This document shows, piece by piece, positions 10,140-18,724 of a DNA stretch of 64,000 nucleotides (positions are counted from its first letter, which is position 1; every line of letters starts with the position of its first letter). Below the pieces are notes generated by a model that was not told where the DNA came from, did no database searches, and worked only from the letters and a program-made list of their open reading frames with translations. The stretch is from assembly GCA_964468645.1 (NCBI GenBank), contig CAYXUU010000016.1, positions 1 through 64,000 of the forward strand. The letters are read 5' to 3'. The stretch comes from JAIOZK01 sp964468645 (GTDB taxonomy: Bacteria; Bacteroidota; Bacteroidia; Bacteroidales; JAIOZK01). The position numbers and the translations under genes were made by a program.

Positions 10140-11609
10140 ATGAAAAGGATTTTCACTTCACTCACAATTCTAGCTACAGTTGCGTTGATGGTTTCCTGTG
10201 GTACGAAAGAACGCTCTCATTCAACCGGTTGGACTTTTAATGATCCGGAAAATGGTGGATTTGAAGTATCTGCCTCCCGCCTTCAGATTACGGGACCCGG
10301 ATTAATTTTTGTTGAAGGTGGTACCTTTGTAATGGGTGCTACACAGGAAGATTTACTTTTCGACTGGGATAATTTCCCAAGAAGAGTTACCATTCCATCA
10401 TTTTATATGGATGAAACCGAGGTAAGCAATCTCGATTACCTGGAATACCTTTACTGGTTACACAGGGTATATGGGGAAGATTATCCGGAAGTTTACCGGG
10501 ATGCTTTGCCTGATACGCTGGTATGGCGCGACAGGCTTGCATACAATGAGCCCCTTGTTGAGATGTACCTGCGTCATCCCTCCTATCACGATTATCCTGT
10601 AGTTGGAGTTACCTGGGTACAGGCAAACAACTATTGTAACTGGAGGACCAACCGGGTTAATGAGCTGTTGCTTATTGAAGAAGGTATTCTTGACTGGGAT
10701 CCTGACCAGAAGAACGAAAACAATTTTAACACAGAATCATATCTTGCAGGACAATATGAAGGCCTGGTACAAGAAGGCAAACAGAATCTCGATCCGACAG
10801 GTTCCGATATCAGAAGGGTAAAGATAGAAGATGGTATACTTCTTCCGAGATACAGGCTACCAACTGAAGCCGAATGGGAATATGCCGCTCTGGGCCTTAT
10901 AGGAAACACCCTCTACGAAAGAGTGGTTGAAAGAAAAACCTACCCCTGGAATGGTAGTGTTGTCAGAACTGATGAAAGAAAATATTATGGAAGCTTTGTT
11001 TCAAACTTCAAAAGAGGACGAGGTGACTATATGGGTGTTGCAGGCAACCTGAATGACGGTGCTGACATACCTGCTCCCGTTGGCTCATACTGGCCTAACG
11101 ATTATGGTCTTTATAATATGGGTGGTAATGTTAGTGAATGGGTTCTTGATGTTTATCGCCCGATGTCCTATTATGATTTCTCAGATTACAGCCCTTACAG
11201 AGGAAACATCTTTACAAAGAAAATGGTTGACTTTGAAGGATTCCTCGTTGAAAAAGACAGCCTCGGAAGAATTCAGTATGAAGAAATTACAACTGAAGAG
11301 AGCCTTTCTAGAAGGAATTACAGAAAAGCCAACAATATTAATTATCGTGATGGTGACCATCAATCACAGGTTGATGCCGATTGGCTCAGGGAACCTGATC
11401 AATCAAATACCTCCGATAAAATGTATGAATACGGAGTGACTTCACTCATCAGCGACCAGGCCAGGGTATATAAAGGTGGTAACTGGAAGGACAGAGCATA
11501 TTGGTTGAGTCCTGGTGCCAGGAGGTTCCTCGATCAGAATGAAGCTTCATCAACAATCGGTTTCAGATGCTCCATGTCACGTGTAGGTAGTCCGCTGCCT
11601 GGACATTAA
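10140..11609 (+). CDS. gldJ: Gliding motility/T9SS lipoprotein GldJ (formylglycine-generating-enzyme-like fold)
   Basis: 489 residues. The N-terminus is a lipoprotein signal with lipobox ending VSC at Cys20. The body is an FGE-sulfatase fold: GGTFVMGA at about 60, MDETEVSNLDYLEYL at about 90, RLPTEAEWEYAALG at about 240, NMGGNVSEWVLDV at about 325, GGNWKDRAYWL and GFRCSMSR near the end. GldJ and GldK/PorK share this fold; the flanking TGWTFNDPENGGFE segment after the lipid anchor and the porU-gldJ-murF neighbourhood, as remembered from Flavobacterium johnsoniae, favour GldJ. GldJ stabilises GldK and is needed for T9SS secretion and gliding. An intrinsic terminator follows 32 bp after the stop. 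Confidence 0.85.
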   Translation: MKRIFTSLTILATVALMVSCGTKERSHSTGWTFNDPENGGFEVSASRLQITGPGLIFVEGGTFVMGATQEDLLFDWDNFPRRVTIPSFYMDETEVSNLDYLEYLYWLHRVYGEDYPEVYRDALPDTLVWRDRLAYNEPLVEMYLRHPSYHDYPVVGVTWVQANNYCNWRTNRVNELLLIEEGILDWDPDQKNENNFNTESYLAGQYEGLVQEGKQNLDPTGSDIRRVKIEDGILLPRYRLPTEAEWEYAALGLIGNTLYERVVERKTYPWNGSVVRTDERKYYGSFVSNFKRGRGDYMGVAGNLNDGADIPAPVGSYWPNDYGLYNMGGNVSEWVLDVYRPMSYYDFSDYSPYRGNIFTKKMVDFEGFLVEKDSLGRIQYEEITTEESLSRRNYRKANNINYRDGDHQSQVDADWLREPDQSNTSDKMYEYGVTSLISDQARVYKGGNWKDRAYWLSPGARRFLDQNEASSTIGFRCSMSRVGSPLPGH

Positions 11610-11641
11610 GAATTTGAATTATTAGTCCCAAGTATTATATT

Positions 11642-11676
11642 CACCCCATCTGTTGATTCAGGTGGGGTTTTATTTT
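11642..11676 (+). terminator. Rho-independent terminator after gldJ
   Basis: A GC-rich stem (CACCCCATCTG pairing with CAGGTGGGG, one wobble, 6-base loop) is followed by TTTTATTTT. It separates gldJ from murF, whose ATG begins 12 bases later, so murF would need read-through or a promoter overlapping this site. Confidence 0.75.
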
Positions 11677-11687
11677 AATGAAATTTT

Positions 11688-12977
11688 ATGGTGATTCCTG
11701 AACTATATAAATATTATCAACAAAACAGGAAGGTTTGTACTGATACCAGGAAAGAAATCGAAGGATCAGTTTTTTTCTGTTTGAAAGGAGAAAACTTCAA
11801 CGGAAATAAGTTTGCCCGGGAAGCTGTTGAAAAAGGTGCTGTCCTGGTTGTTGTTGATGAGGAGGAATATGGCATAGATGAAAGAACTTTCCTTGTCGAT
11901 GACGTACTTAAAACCCTTCAGGATCTTGCAAACCATCACAGGAATCAAATCAAGATCCCTGTCATAGGTTTAACCGGCTCAAACGGAAAAACTACCACCA
12001 AAGAACTCATTGCTGCCATACTGGGTACGAAATACAAAACATTATACAGCAAAGGAAATCTGAATAACCATATCGGTGTACCACTCACATTGCTGTCACT
12101 TTCCGAAGATGATGAAATTGCCGTTATTGAGATGGGTGCCAATCATCCGGGGGAGATCAATGAATTGTGCCATATTGCTGAACCTGAGTATGGGCTGATT
12201 ACCAATATAGGCCGGGCTCACCTTGAAGGTTTTGGTGGTTTTGAAGGTGTTGTTGAAGCGAAATCGGAACTTTATAAGTATATCCGTTCCAGAAACGGAA
12301 CCCTTTTCGTAAACAGTGATAATCCCCTGCTGGTTAAGCTTTCGGCAAAGATCCCGAGGATAAACTATGGTAGCACCACACCAGGTAACTGTCGTGGATC
12401 GATTCTGGAAACCGATCCCTTTCTGAAGCTCAGCTGGGAATCTATATCGGGAAAAATAATTATTGCCACCAGATTATTTGGCGCCTATAATTTTGAGAAT
12501 ATTCTGGCAGCTGCCTGCATCGGTAACTTTTTTAAGGTCGAGCCTGAAGACATCGTAAAGGCCATTGAAAACTATGAACCGGATAACAGCAGGTCGCAGA
12601 TGATCAGGACAGGGAAGAATGTAATTCTGATGGATGCCTATAATGCCAATCCTACAAGTGTGATGTTTGGAATAATTGGATTTAACGAAAGAAATGCCAG
12701 GCATAAAACCCTGATACTTGGCGACATGCTGGAACTTGGCAAATACAGTAAGGATGAACATGAAACGATATTACGCCGTATTGATGAATTGAATATTGAT
12801 CAGGTACTTCTTGTTGGTGAAGAATATGCAACTGTCAATAATAATCCCTTGTATAAAAATTTCGAAAATGTTCTTCAGGTAATGGATTATTTCAGGGACC
12901 ACCCCGTTAAAAATTCCACTATCTATATCAAGGGTTCCAGGGGAATTCAACTTGAAAAACTGCTCGAAGTATTATAA
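11688..12977 (+). CDS. murF: UDP-N-acetylmuramoyl-tripeptide--D-alanyl-D-alanine ligase MurF
   Basis: 429 residues, typical for MurF. The Mur ligase ATP-binding motif GLTGSNGKTTTKE is at about residues 97-109, the central domain has EMGANHPGEI at about 149, and the C-terminal domain has DAYNANPTSV and LGDMLELG. MurF adds D-Ala-D-Ala to the UDP-MurNAc tripeptide, the last cytoplasmic step in nucleotide precursor synthesis. The gene lies just after the gldJ terminator and 3 bp before anmK. Other mur genes are not here. The gldJ-murF order is the conserved neighbourhood seen in gliding Bacteroidota. Confidence 0.95.
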   Translation: MVIPELYKYYQQNRKVCTDTRKEIEGSVFFCLKGENFNGNKFAREAVEKGAVLVVVDEEEYGIDERTFLVDDVLKTLQDLANHHRNQIKIPVIGLTGSNGKTTTKELIAAILGTKYKTLYSKGNLNNHIGVPLTLLSLSEDDEIAVIEMGANHPGEINELCHIAEPEYGLITNIGRAHLEGFGGFEGVVEAKSELYKYIRSRNGTLFVNSDNPLLVKLSAKIPRINYGSTTPGNCRGSILETDPFLKLSWESISGKIIIATRLFGAYNFENILAAACIGNFFKVEPEDIVKAIENYEPDNSRSQMIRTGKNVILMDAYNANPTSVMFGIIGFNERNARHKTLILGDMLELGKYSKDEHETILRRIDELNIDQVLLVGEEYATVNNNPLYKNFENVLQVMDYFRDHPVKNSTIYIKGSRGIQLEKLLEVL

Positions 12978-12980
12978 AAC

Positions 12981-14048
12981 TTGAATAATCAAAAAGAATA
13001 CCGGGTAATTGGTATAATGTCAGGAACCTCCCTGGATGGTATTGATATTGCCCATTGTACATTCCTGAAAGAGGGAGCAGTGTGGGCATATCATATTGAT
13101 CGGGCAGTAACTATTTCTTATAGTAAAGACTGGACAGATATGCTTACCGGAGCATATAAGCAGGATCCTTCTCATCTGAATAAATTACACACTGAATATG
13201 GATCTTTTCTGGGTAAGCATGTGAATCAATTTATCACCAGGAATAACCTGAATCCGGAGTTGATTGCGTCACATGGACATACCATCTTTCACCAGCCCGA
13301 CATTGGGATTACGTTCCAGCTGGGTGATGGTCATGCCATAGCAGCAATGACACAATTACCGGTGATATATGATTTCAGGTCACTCGATGTAAGCCTGGGT
13401 GGGCAGGGTGCACCACTGGTACCTGTTGGTGATAAGCTTTTATTTAATGAGTATGAGTACTGCCTGAACCTGGGTGGATTCGGGAATATTTCCTATGATG
13501 AACATGACAATAGAATTGCTTTTGATATTTGTCCTGTCAATATTGTCCTAAACCATATTATCCAGAAAAATGGTGTTGAGTACGATAGCGAAGGCTTACT
13601 GGCCAGGAATGGGATATTACGTAATGATCTACTTGCAAACCTGAACGATCTTCATTATTATTCTCTTCCACCTCCAAAAAGCCTGGGAAGGGAATGGGTG
13701 GAGGACAAATTTCTATCCATCATCACTCAATATAAATATCCTGAAGAAGATCTGCTACGAACCATTACGGAGCATATTGCCATCCAGGTAGCCCGAATTA
13801 CCAACAGAACACGAAACCAGCATATTCTTTTAAGCGGTGGTGGTAGTTATAATACCTTCCTGGTGGAAAGGATCAAAGAACTGAATTCCGATCAGGTCAT
13901 ATTACCCGATCCTGACATTATTGATTACAAGGAAGCATTGATATTTGCTTTTCTTGGGATTCTGCGCTGGCGGAATGAAATAAATTGCCTTTCATCAGTA
14001 ACAGGTGCCGGAAAGGATAGCAGTTCAGGATTGGTGGTCGTTCCATAA
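12981..14048 (+). CDS. anmK: Anhydro-N-acetylmuramic acid kinase AnmK
   Basis: 355 residues. Family motifs: GIMSGTSLDGIDIA at about 11-24 (nucleotide binding), SHGHTIFHQ at about 95, GGQGAPLVPVGD at about 135, NLGGFGNIS at about 159 and LSGGGSYN near 285. AnmK opens the 1,6-anhydro ring of anhMurNAc while phosphorylating it, giving MurNAc-6-P for peptidoglycan recycling. No ATG is available ahead of the IGIMSG core; the start is read as TTG at 12981, three bases after the murF stop, which implies translational coupling. Pairing with murF couples wall synthesis and recycling in one operon. Confidence 0.93.
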   Translation: MNNQKEYRVIGIMSGTSLDGIDIAHCTFLKEGAVWAYHIDRAVTISYSKDWTDMLTGAYKQDPSHLNKLHTEYGSFLGKHVNQFITRNNLNPELIASHGHTIFHQPDIGITFQLGDGHAIAAMTQLPVIYDFRSLDVSLGGQGAPLVPVGDKLLFNEYEYCLNLGGFGNISYDEHDNRIAFDICPVNIVLNHIIQKNGVEYDSEGLLARNGILRNDLLANLNDLHYYSLPPPKSLGREWVEDKFLSIITQYKYPEEDLLRTITEHIAIQVARITNRTRNQHILLSGGGSYNTFLVERIKELNSDQVILPDPDIIDYKEALIFAFLGILRWRNEINCLSSVTGAGKDSSSGLVVVP

Positions 14049-14172
14049 AATATTTCCATTTCAACCAGTTTTTAATAACTTGTATCCGATCATTGAAATA
14101 GTTATTTAAAACACTCATACATTGACTTCTTAGTTATGTTTATCTATGATAGGCTATTTTTTGAATGACGAA

Positions 14173-14248
14173 CACCGATTAACGATTGAAGATATCAGAT
14201 CTATTTTAGATTATAAATAATTCGTAAATCCCATATCGGTAATCGGTG
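14173..14248. repeat. Imperfect intergenic palindrome downstream of anmK
   Basis: Positions 14173-14187 pair with 14234-14248 with 13 of 15 matches (word CACCGATTA). It sits in the 280-bp spacer between the convergent anmK and the Spy-like gene. No gene is visible in this spacer. It may be a dispersed repeat or serve as a bidirectional transcription stop. Confidence 0.55.
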
Positions 14249-14328
14249 CTAGGATATCGAAGAAACTAACAGTAACAGTGATCTAGGATAATGTGGTTAT
14301 AATCCTGGTTACCGCAAGGATATGAATA

Positions 14329-14883
14329 CTATTCATCATCACCATCCATACCATACGGGCAGGGTGGTTGTTGCGAACCATGTCCTCTTTTCCCGCACAT
14401 ACCTTTGGCATACCTGCCTTTGCTATGCATCCCCTTACCATGATGCGCTGCTTGTGCATCAAAATAAATACGCTGCTTATCATTCAGGAGTTTCCTTACC
14501 TCCTGCTTATGAGCTACCCGCTTTTTCATCATCTCAACATGCAATACCGAGATCTCATCAATCTTGTTGTTAACATCTTTCATATTAACATCATCACCAG
14601 ATGACAGGGATTTAAGCTCCGCCTGTTTCACATCCATCTCGTTTTTCAACGGCATGGTCTCTTTCATATGCATTGTTCGCAGTTCTTCAATTTGTTGCAT
14701 TTGCTCTTCAGTCAGATCAGGTATACCATGACAGGAGCCAGGCTTGACATCTTTTTTGTGCACCCCCCTGTGGGAACTGTGTTGATTACTTCTCTGTGCA
14801 TTAACTGTTGCCATTGAAATTCCCATCATGAATATCGCAACAAGCATTATCATGCTTCCTTTTTTAACAATTCTTGTTTTCAT
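14329..14883 (-). CDS. Spy/CpxP-like periplasmic protein with His/Cys/Gly-rich tail
   Basis: 184 residues: N-terminal signal segment about 1-29 (ends VNAQ), then a helical region with the LTEEQMQQIEELR (LTxxQ) signature of Spy/CpxP proteins at about residue 56, a second helical stretch with KMxxLxxEMMKKRVAH character, and a C-terminal tail (about 150-180) very rich in Gly, His, Lys and Cys (HHGKGMHSKGR, CGKRGHG, CPYG). Such proteins are periplasmic chaperones or metal sensors. It is last in a four-gene minus operon with an ECF sigma factor, an anti-sigma factor and a CnrX-like protein (18 bp from the latter). The tail suggests metal binding; this is inference. Confidence 0.75.
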   Translation of the reverse strand: MKTRIVKKGSMIMLVAIFMMGISMATVNAQRSNQHSSHRGVHKKDVKPGSCHGIPDLTEEQMQQIEELRTMHMKETMPLKNEMDVKQAELKSLSSGDDVNMKDVNNKIDEISVLHVEMMKKRVAHKQEVRKLLNDKQRIYFDAQAAHHGKGMHSKGRYAKGMCGKRGHGSQQPPCPYGMDGDDE

Positions 14884-14900
14884 AACATTTAAAATATTTA

Positions 14901-15449
14901 TTAATAAAAAAGTAAATTTCCGAATGGTGACATGACCCTGCTTTCTTTACCACACCTGAATTCTTTTCCACGTTTGTGAGATCCACGGGGATCATGTTCA
15001 AACAAACCGCGCATAAACATATCAAGTTGCTGCTGCTGCTCCGGAGTACACTTTTCCCTGAGCGATAAAAAGTGTTCAATAGTAAACATCTTAAGCTGTT
15101 TATGCAATTCACCATATTGATTCGCGTAATTTTCAAGTATTTTACGGTCTGGATTCTCTTTTGATAACTCATCAGCCATTTCAGTCCTGATCAGGTTGAA
15201 TTTATCGAAAAACCGGCTTGCAGTATCCCTGAATGCTATATGCTGTTCATGGAACCATTGTGCCTGTTTTTCATTCAGTCCAAGCTTTTTCTGGATATAA
15301 GCCGGGGGATCCTCAAAAGAATGTTGTAATCCCCCTACCCTTTTGAACCGTTGAATCTGATAAAAAATGGTTGCGATGGCTGTAACATTGATGATAAACA
15401 AAACAACCAATATCCAGATAATTATATTTTTTCTATTAAAATAATTCAT
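14901..15449 (-). CDS. CnrX/CpxP-like periplasmic heavy-metal-sensor protein, membrane anchored
   Basis: 182 residues. One uncleaved-looking transmembrane segment at about 9-31, then an all-helical periplasmic domain: KLGLNEKQAQWFHEQHIAFRD at about 55-75 (LTxxQ-like motif plus His pair), and a second helix pair ending CTPEQQQQLDMFM at about 130. The C-terminal end has HDPRGSHKRGKEFRCGK with further possible metal ligands. In the cnr/ncc systems CnrX senses Ni/Co and controls release of an ECF sigma through a membrane anti-sigma. Here it lies 3 bp after the anti-sigma gene, which strongly supports a sensor role. The metal or stress sensed cannot be told from sequence. Confidence 0.75.
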   Translation of the reverse strand: MNYFNRKNIIIWILVVLFIINVTAIATIFYQIQRFKRVGGLQHSFEDPPAYIQKKLGLNEKQAQWFHEQHIAFRDTASRFFDKFNLIRTEMADELSKENPDRKILENYANQYGELHKQLKMFTIEHFLSLREKCTPEQQQQLDMFMRGLFEHDPRGSHKRGKEFRCGKESRVMSPFGNLLFY

Positions 15450-15452
15450 GAC

Positions 15453-15911
15453 TTACTCCTTATTATTATATAAATAGTTTTCGATGGATTCATAACTGTA
15501 TTCATCTAAAAAGTATTCCTGGGAATAGTACTGATCCTCCGTTAATTCTGTTTGCTGGAAATCTTCATGAATGTATTTGTTCCCTAAAAGTATCCCGGAG
15601 TAAACCGCAACTGCAAGTAAAATGCCTGCCATGGCAGCCTGTAAAGATCTTACAAAGATTGGCCGCCTGTTGAAGTTTTCCTGTGGATTCTCGATGCGGG
15701 CCTCCAGTCTTGTAAAAAAGAATGGATTTGTTTCGGGGATCTTTTCTTCTTCAATGATTCCCAGGGTTTGCTGAATCTCATTATAGAGATGACTGCATTG
15801 ACGGCAGGAATCCAGATGTTTTTCAACTTCTGAACACTCCTTTTTACCGAGATCGTTCCCGATAAAAAAGATGATACTTTCTTTTACCGTTTTGCAATTC
15901 ATGTTATTCAT
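15453..15911 (-). CDS. Zinc-finger (ZAS-type) transmembrane anti-sigma factor
   Basis: 152 residues. The N-terminal anti-sigma zinc-binding motif HxxxCxxC is present (His32, Cys36, Cys39). A transmembrane helix lies at about 86-107 and an acidic, Tyr-rich periplasmic tail follows. It should bind and hold the ECF sigma factor encoded 43 bp upstream until the periplasmic partner signals. The order sigma - anti-sigma - CnrX-like - Spy-like in one minus-strand operon fits an envelope or metal stress regulon. Confidence 0.85.
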   Translation of the reverse strand: MNNMNCKTVKESIIFFIGNDLGKKECSEVEKHLDSCRQCSHLYNEIQQTLGIIEEEKIPETNPFFFTRLEARIENPQENFNRRPIFVRSLQAAMAGILLAVAVYSGILLGNKYIHEDFQQTELTEDQYYSQEYFLDEYSYESIENYLYNNKE

Positions 15912-15954
15912 TTTTATTTTGACACATTAGTTTTCAAAAACTTGCGATTTAGGC

Positions 15955-16533
15955 TCATTTCTTTTCGAAATAAGATAACAATTGTTTTTGTAGATTTAGT
16001 TTTGCACGGTGTATCAATGATTCAACAGAAGAGACTGAAACATTCATTATTTCTGCAATTTCTTTGTTAGCCAGATCATCATATTTACTCAATGTGAATG
16101 CTATTTTCTGGTTTCCGGATAATGAATTAATTGCCTTATGCAATACCTGAGTACGCTCATTCTTTTCCAGTTCTGTTTCCTGTCCTGAAACAAAACCACC
16201 GGGAAGATCCTTATTATACTTTTCTTTCCTTCCAAAAACATATGATTCCATATTTTCAATTAAACTGTTTCTCTTATTTTTCCGGATAAAGTTCAGCGAT
16301 TTATTCACCGTGATCCTGTATATCCAGGTGGACAATTTTGATTCCTTTCTGAATTTTTTAATTGATTGATAAACTTCAATAAATACGTCCTGACAAATAT
16401 CCTCGGCATCAGCGGCATTATGCAAAAATCCCATTGCAGTTTGCAGAACAACAGGATAATATTTATCTGCCAGTCTCCTGAATGCTTTAGGGTCATCATT
16501 AAGTAATTCTTCGATGAGCTGTGAATCTGTCAT
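15955..16533 (-). CDS. ECF-type RNA polymerase sigma factor (first gene of stress operon)
   Basis: 192 residues, normal ECF length. Region 2 is visible at about 10-80 (DDPKAFRRLADKYYP, DAEDICQDVFIEVY, LSTWIYRITVNKSLNFIRK) and region 4 at about 130-185 (LSGNQKIAFTLSKYDDLANKEIAEIMNVSVSSVESLIHRAK). The linker of about 35 residues is longer than in many ECFs. It directs RNA polymerase to its own operon and presumably other stress genes, released from the adjacent zinc-finger anti-sigma. Short inverted repeats at 16568-16595 in its upstream region might take part in autoregulation, but I cannot show a -35/-10 ECF consensus. Confidence 0.92.
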   Translation of the reverse strand: MTDSQLIEELLNDDPKAFRRLADKYYPVVLQTAMGFLHNAADAEDICQDVFIEVYQSIKKFRKESKLSTWIYRITVNKSLNFIRKNKRNSLIENMESYVFGRKEKYNKDLPGGFVSGQETELEKNERTQVLHKAINSLSGNQKIAFTLSKYDDLANKEIAEIMNVSVSSVESLIHRAKLNLQKQLLSYFEKK

Positions 16534-16841
16534 TAAAAATGCTTTCAGTTTCTCCTTATCACTAAATCTTCATAACTTAGACACTATGAAGTTATAAAAC
16601 TTGTGAATTGATAATTTAAAATTACTAAAATTCGATTCAGCAAGAATGGAAAAGCGTTTAGGGCCTGATGTTTAATGATTTGTTAAAAATTGTTAACAGG
16701 CATATTTACCCCGGTGGAGTAATTCTTGGATCTGGGAAAAGAAATTTCTACAGTATCGCTGTAGATAATAAATTGTTAAAGGTTGGAAGTTGAACAAAAG
16801 TTGATTGTCCAACTTCCAACCTCCAGCTTCTAACCTCTAAT
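16534..16841. other. Spacer between nhaD and the ECF sigma operon
   Basis: 308 bases without a gene. It holds a short stem-loop at 16748-16764 (CTACAG/CTGTAG), the palindrome at 16781-16821, and inverted-repeat words at 16568-16595 next to the sigma gene. It must carry the nhaD 3' end and the sigma operon promoter, which I cannot place with confidence. Confidence 0.5.
16781..16821. repeat. Perfect 12-bp intergenic palindrome after nhaD
   Basis: GGTTGGAAGTTG at 16781-16792 is the exact reverse complement of 16810-16821, with a 17-base loop. It lies 20 bp beyond the nhaD stop, so it may act as its terminator, but there is no U-run. The GAAGTTG/CAACTTC words are shared with the palindrome at 4959-5032. 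Confidence 0.75.
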
Positions 16842-18260
16842 TTATCCGGCCAACAGTGTCATCTGAAAATAATATGCCGCAGCCCCTGCTATATAACCGA
16901 TGAGTGCAAGCAGACTGATCCTCTTCAGATACCAGATAAAGTCTATCCTTTCCATACCCATGGCAGCCACACCTGCAGCAGAACCGATGATCAGAATACT
17001 ACCACCGGTACCAGCACAATATGCCAGGAACTGCCAGAATGGCCCATCAACCACGAAATTCGCTGCATAACCAACTGCACCCGGATCTGCAATCTCATAC
17101 ATACCCATGGCACCTGCGACAAGCGGAACATTATCGACTATAGCAGATAGTACCCCAATAATAAGGTTGATCACATAAATATCACCTATATTTTCATCAA
17201 GGTATTTTGCAAGAACACCAAGGTGGCCGGCTGATTGCAAAGCAGCAACAGCGGTTAATATTCCCATGAAGAAGAATACGGTAGGAACGTCCACTTTCTG
17301 AAGGATACCTATAATGGTAAGCTTTCTACGGTCTTTAAGCGGTTTTTTCCTGTGCATCACTTCTGTGGTTACCCAGATCACACCTAAACTGAATAACATA
17401 CCCATGTATGGTGGAAGATGGGTAAAGGTTTTAAAAATTGGTACAAAGAGCAGTCCACTCACACCCATGATCAATAAAAGCTTTTGTTCGAAAGAGGTAG
17501 TGAAATTTCCATTTTCAATTGCATCCCGGGGTGGCCTGGCCACAGTTCCTTTCATCGTAAATGTAAGTATTATCAATGGAACAACCATAGTAACAAGGCT
17601 TGGAAGGATTACATAGGTAATGATATTAACTGTTGTAACCTGTCCGCCGATCCACAACATGATGGTAGTAACATCACCAATAGGTGACCATGCTCCCCCT
17701 GCATTGGCTGCCAGAACAACCATACTGGCAAAGAACCACCTTGTTTTCTTATCGTCGATCAGCTTTCTTAAAAGGGCTACAAGTACAATAGTTGTAGTTA
17801 GGTTGTCAAGAGTTGCTGACATAAAGAAAGTCAGGAAACTCAGTATCCATAACAATTTAACCTTGCTGGTTGTTTTTATCCTGTCGGTAATGATCTTAAA
17901 TCCCTGGTGCTGGTCAACTGTTTCAACTATCGTCATTGCTCCAAGCAAAAAGAACAATATTGTTGAAATCTCTGCCAGGTGATGCATTAGTTCATGATGG
18001 GTAATAAATGACAGCATATCTTTTGAGGTAGGATCATGTATCCCTTGCTCATGTACATACTCAGCCCACCAGTGACTCAGGTAATGCCCGGTATTGTTCA
18101 TCAGGGAGAGGATATCCACTCTCCAGAAAACATAAATTACCCAGAGCACCATACCTAAAAGTAGTGCTGTTGCGGCTTTGTCTATTTTAATCGGGTGTTC
18201 CAGTGCTATCAATGTGTAGCCAAGTATGAACACTACAACCATTGCTATAAATACTTCCAT
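16842..18260 (-). CDS. nhaD: Na+/H+ antiporter NhaD family
   Basis: 472 residues with about 12 hydrophobic segments, in the ion-transporter superfamily. Recognisable NhaD segments: HHELMHHLAEISTILFFLLGAMTIVE at about 88-113, DHQGFKIITDRI, FMSATLDNLTTTIVL at about 148-162 with the key Asp-Asn pair, ANAGGAWSPIGDVTTIMLW at about 186-204, and AIVDNVPLVAGAMGMY near 363. It exchanges cytoplasmic Na+ for protons at the inner membrane, usual in marine and alkaliphilic bacteria. A TACCTTTG -7 element lies 38 bases upstream of the ATG. It appears to be monocistronic. Confidence 0.93.
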   Translation of the reverse strand: MEVFIAMVVVFILGYTLIALEHPIKIDKAATALLLGMVLWVIYVFWRVDILSLMNNTGHYLSHWWAEYVHEQGIHDPTSKDMLSFITHHELMHHLAEISTILFFLLGAMTIVETVDQHQGFKIITDRIKTTSKVKLLWILSFLTFFMSATLDNLTTTIVLVALLRKLIDDKKTRWFFASMVVLAANAGGAWSPIGDVTTIMLWIGGQVTTVNIITYVILPSLVTMVVPLIILTFTMKGTVARPPRDAIENGNFTTSFEQKLLLIMGVSGLLFVPIFKTFTHLPPYMGMLFSLGVIWVTTEVMHRKKPLKDRRKLTIIGILQKVDVPTVFFFMGILTAVAALQSAGHLGVLAKYLDENIGDIYVINLIIGVLSAIVDNVPLVAGAMGMYEIADPGAVGYAANFVVDGPFWQFLAYCAGTGGSILIIGSAAGVAAMGMERIDFIWYLKRISLLALIGYIAGAAAYYFQMTLLAG

Positions 18261-18297
18261 TTCTTAATTAAGTTTTTTGTTCATAAAAAGGAAGGTG

Positions 18298-18305
18298 CAA
18301 AGGTA
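18298..18305 (-). promoter_or_regulatory. Candidate -7 element of the nhaD promoter
   Basis: The minus strand reads TACCTTTG, the best-known form of the Bacteroidota -7 box, 38 bases before the nhaD ATG. TTG triplets lie 16 and 23 bases upstream, neither ideal. Confidence 0.5.
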
Positions 18306-18392
18306 AAAAAGTTTTCTACAGCAAGATACAATCATATCTTATATTTTAAATGTGTTGTTCTATTTCAGTTTAAAAACTGATATTGATCAGTA

Positions 18393-18440
18393 ATGGTTGA
18401 AGGTTGAGCGTTGAGGGTTGAGCGTTGAATGGTTGGAGCG
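18393..18440. repeat. Degenerate GGTTGA-type tandem repeat
   Basis: The words GGTTGA, GCGTTGA and GGTTGG recur six times in a row. A related tract occurs at 44551-44625. Units vary in length, so this is not a CRISPR or a clean microsatellite. Confidence 0.6.
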
Positions 18441-18542
18441 TAAACCGCTATGCACTTGTATGAATTAAATGGTAAGTATTGGTTCAGCAGTGATAAGCAC
18501 TAAGCTGTTTGAATTATCAATCATCACTTTGCAAACCGAATA

Positions 18543-18564
18543 TCGACAATCGACAATCGACAAT
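18543..18564. repeat. Short direct repeat (TCGACAA x3)
   Basis: Three successive copies of a 7-base unit before exbB. Function unknown; could simply be replication slippage. Confidence 0.6.
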
Positions 18565-18675
18565 TTTGACTCTTCCAGGCACCACCCTAAACACTTCGGT
18601 TCCCTTATAATAAAACTGCAAATTTTCAGTTACTATTAACATCAATGTGTTGACAATAAAAAACCAGATTAACGA

Positions 18676-18702
18676 TTGCCAGAAGATTTACCACTAAATT
18701 TG
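18676..18702 (+). promoter_or_regulatory. Candidate promoter for exbB-exbD-tonB
   Basis: TTG at 18676-18678 and TAAATTTG at 18695-18702 (16-base spacer, a little short) lie 22 bases before the exbB ATG. Confidence 0.45.
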
Positions 18703-18724
18703 ATTTTCTTAAATTTTAAAGTTT

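Larger units (their letters stand above)
18261..18724. other. Spacer between divergent nhaD and exbB with degenerate simple repeats
   Basis: 464 bases with no gene I can support. From the left: the nhaD promoter, a GGTTGA-rich tract at about 18393-18440, a triple TCGACAA direct repeat at 18543-18564, and the exbB promoter near 18676-18702. Confidence 0.6.

Noticed and set aside
18393..18564. Possible CRISPR-like repeats
   Set aside because: Units are only 6-8 bases, not separated by spacers of constant length, and there are no cas genes.
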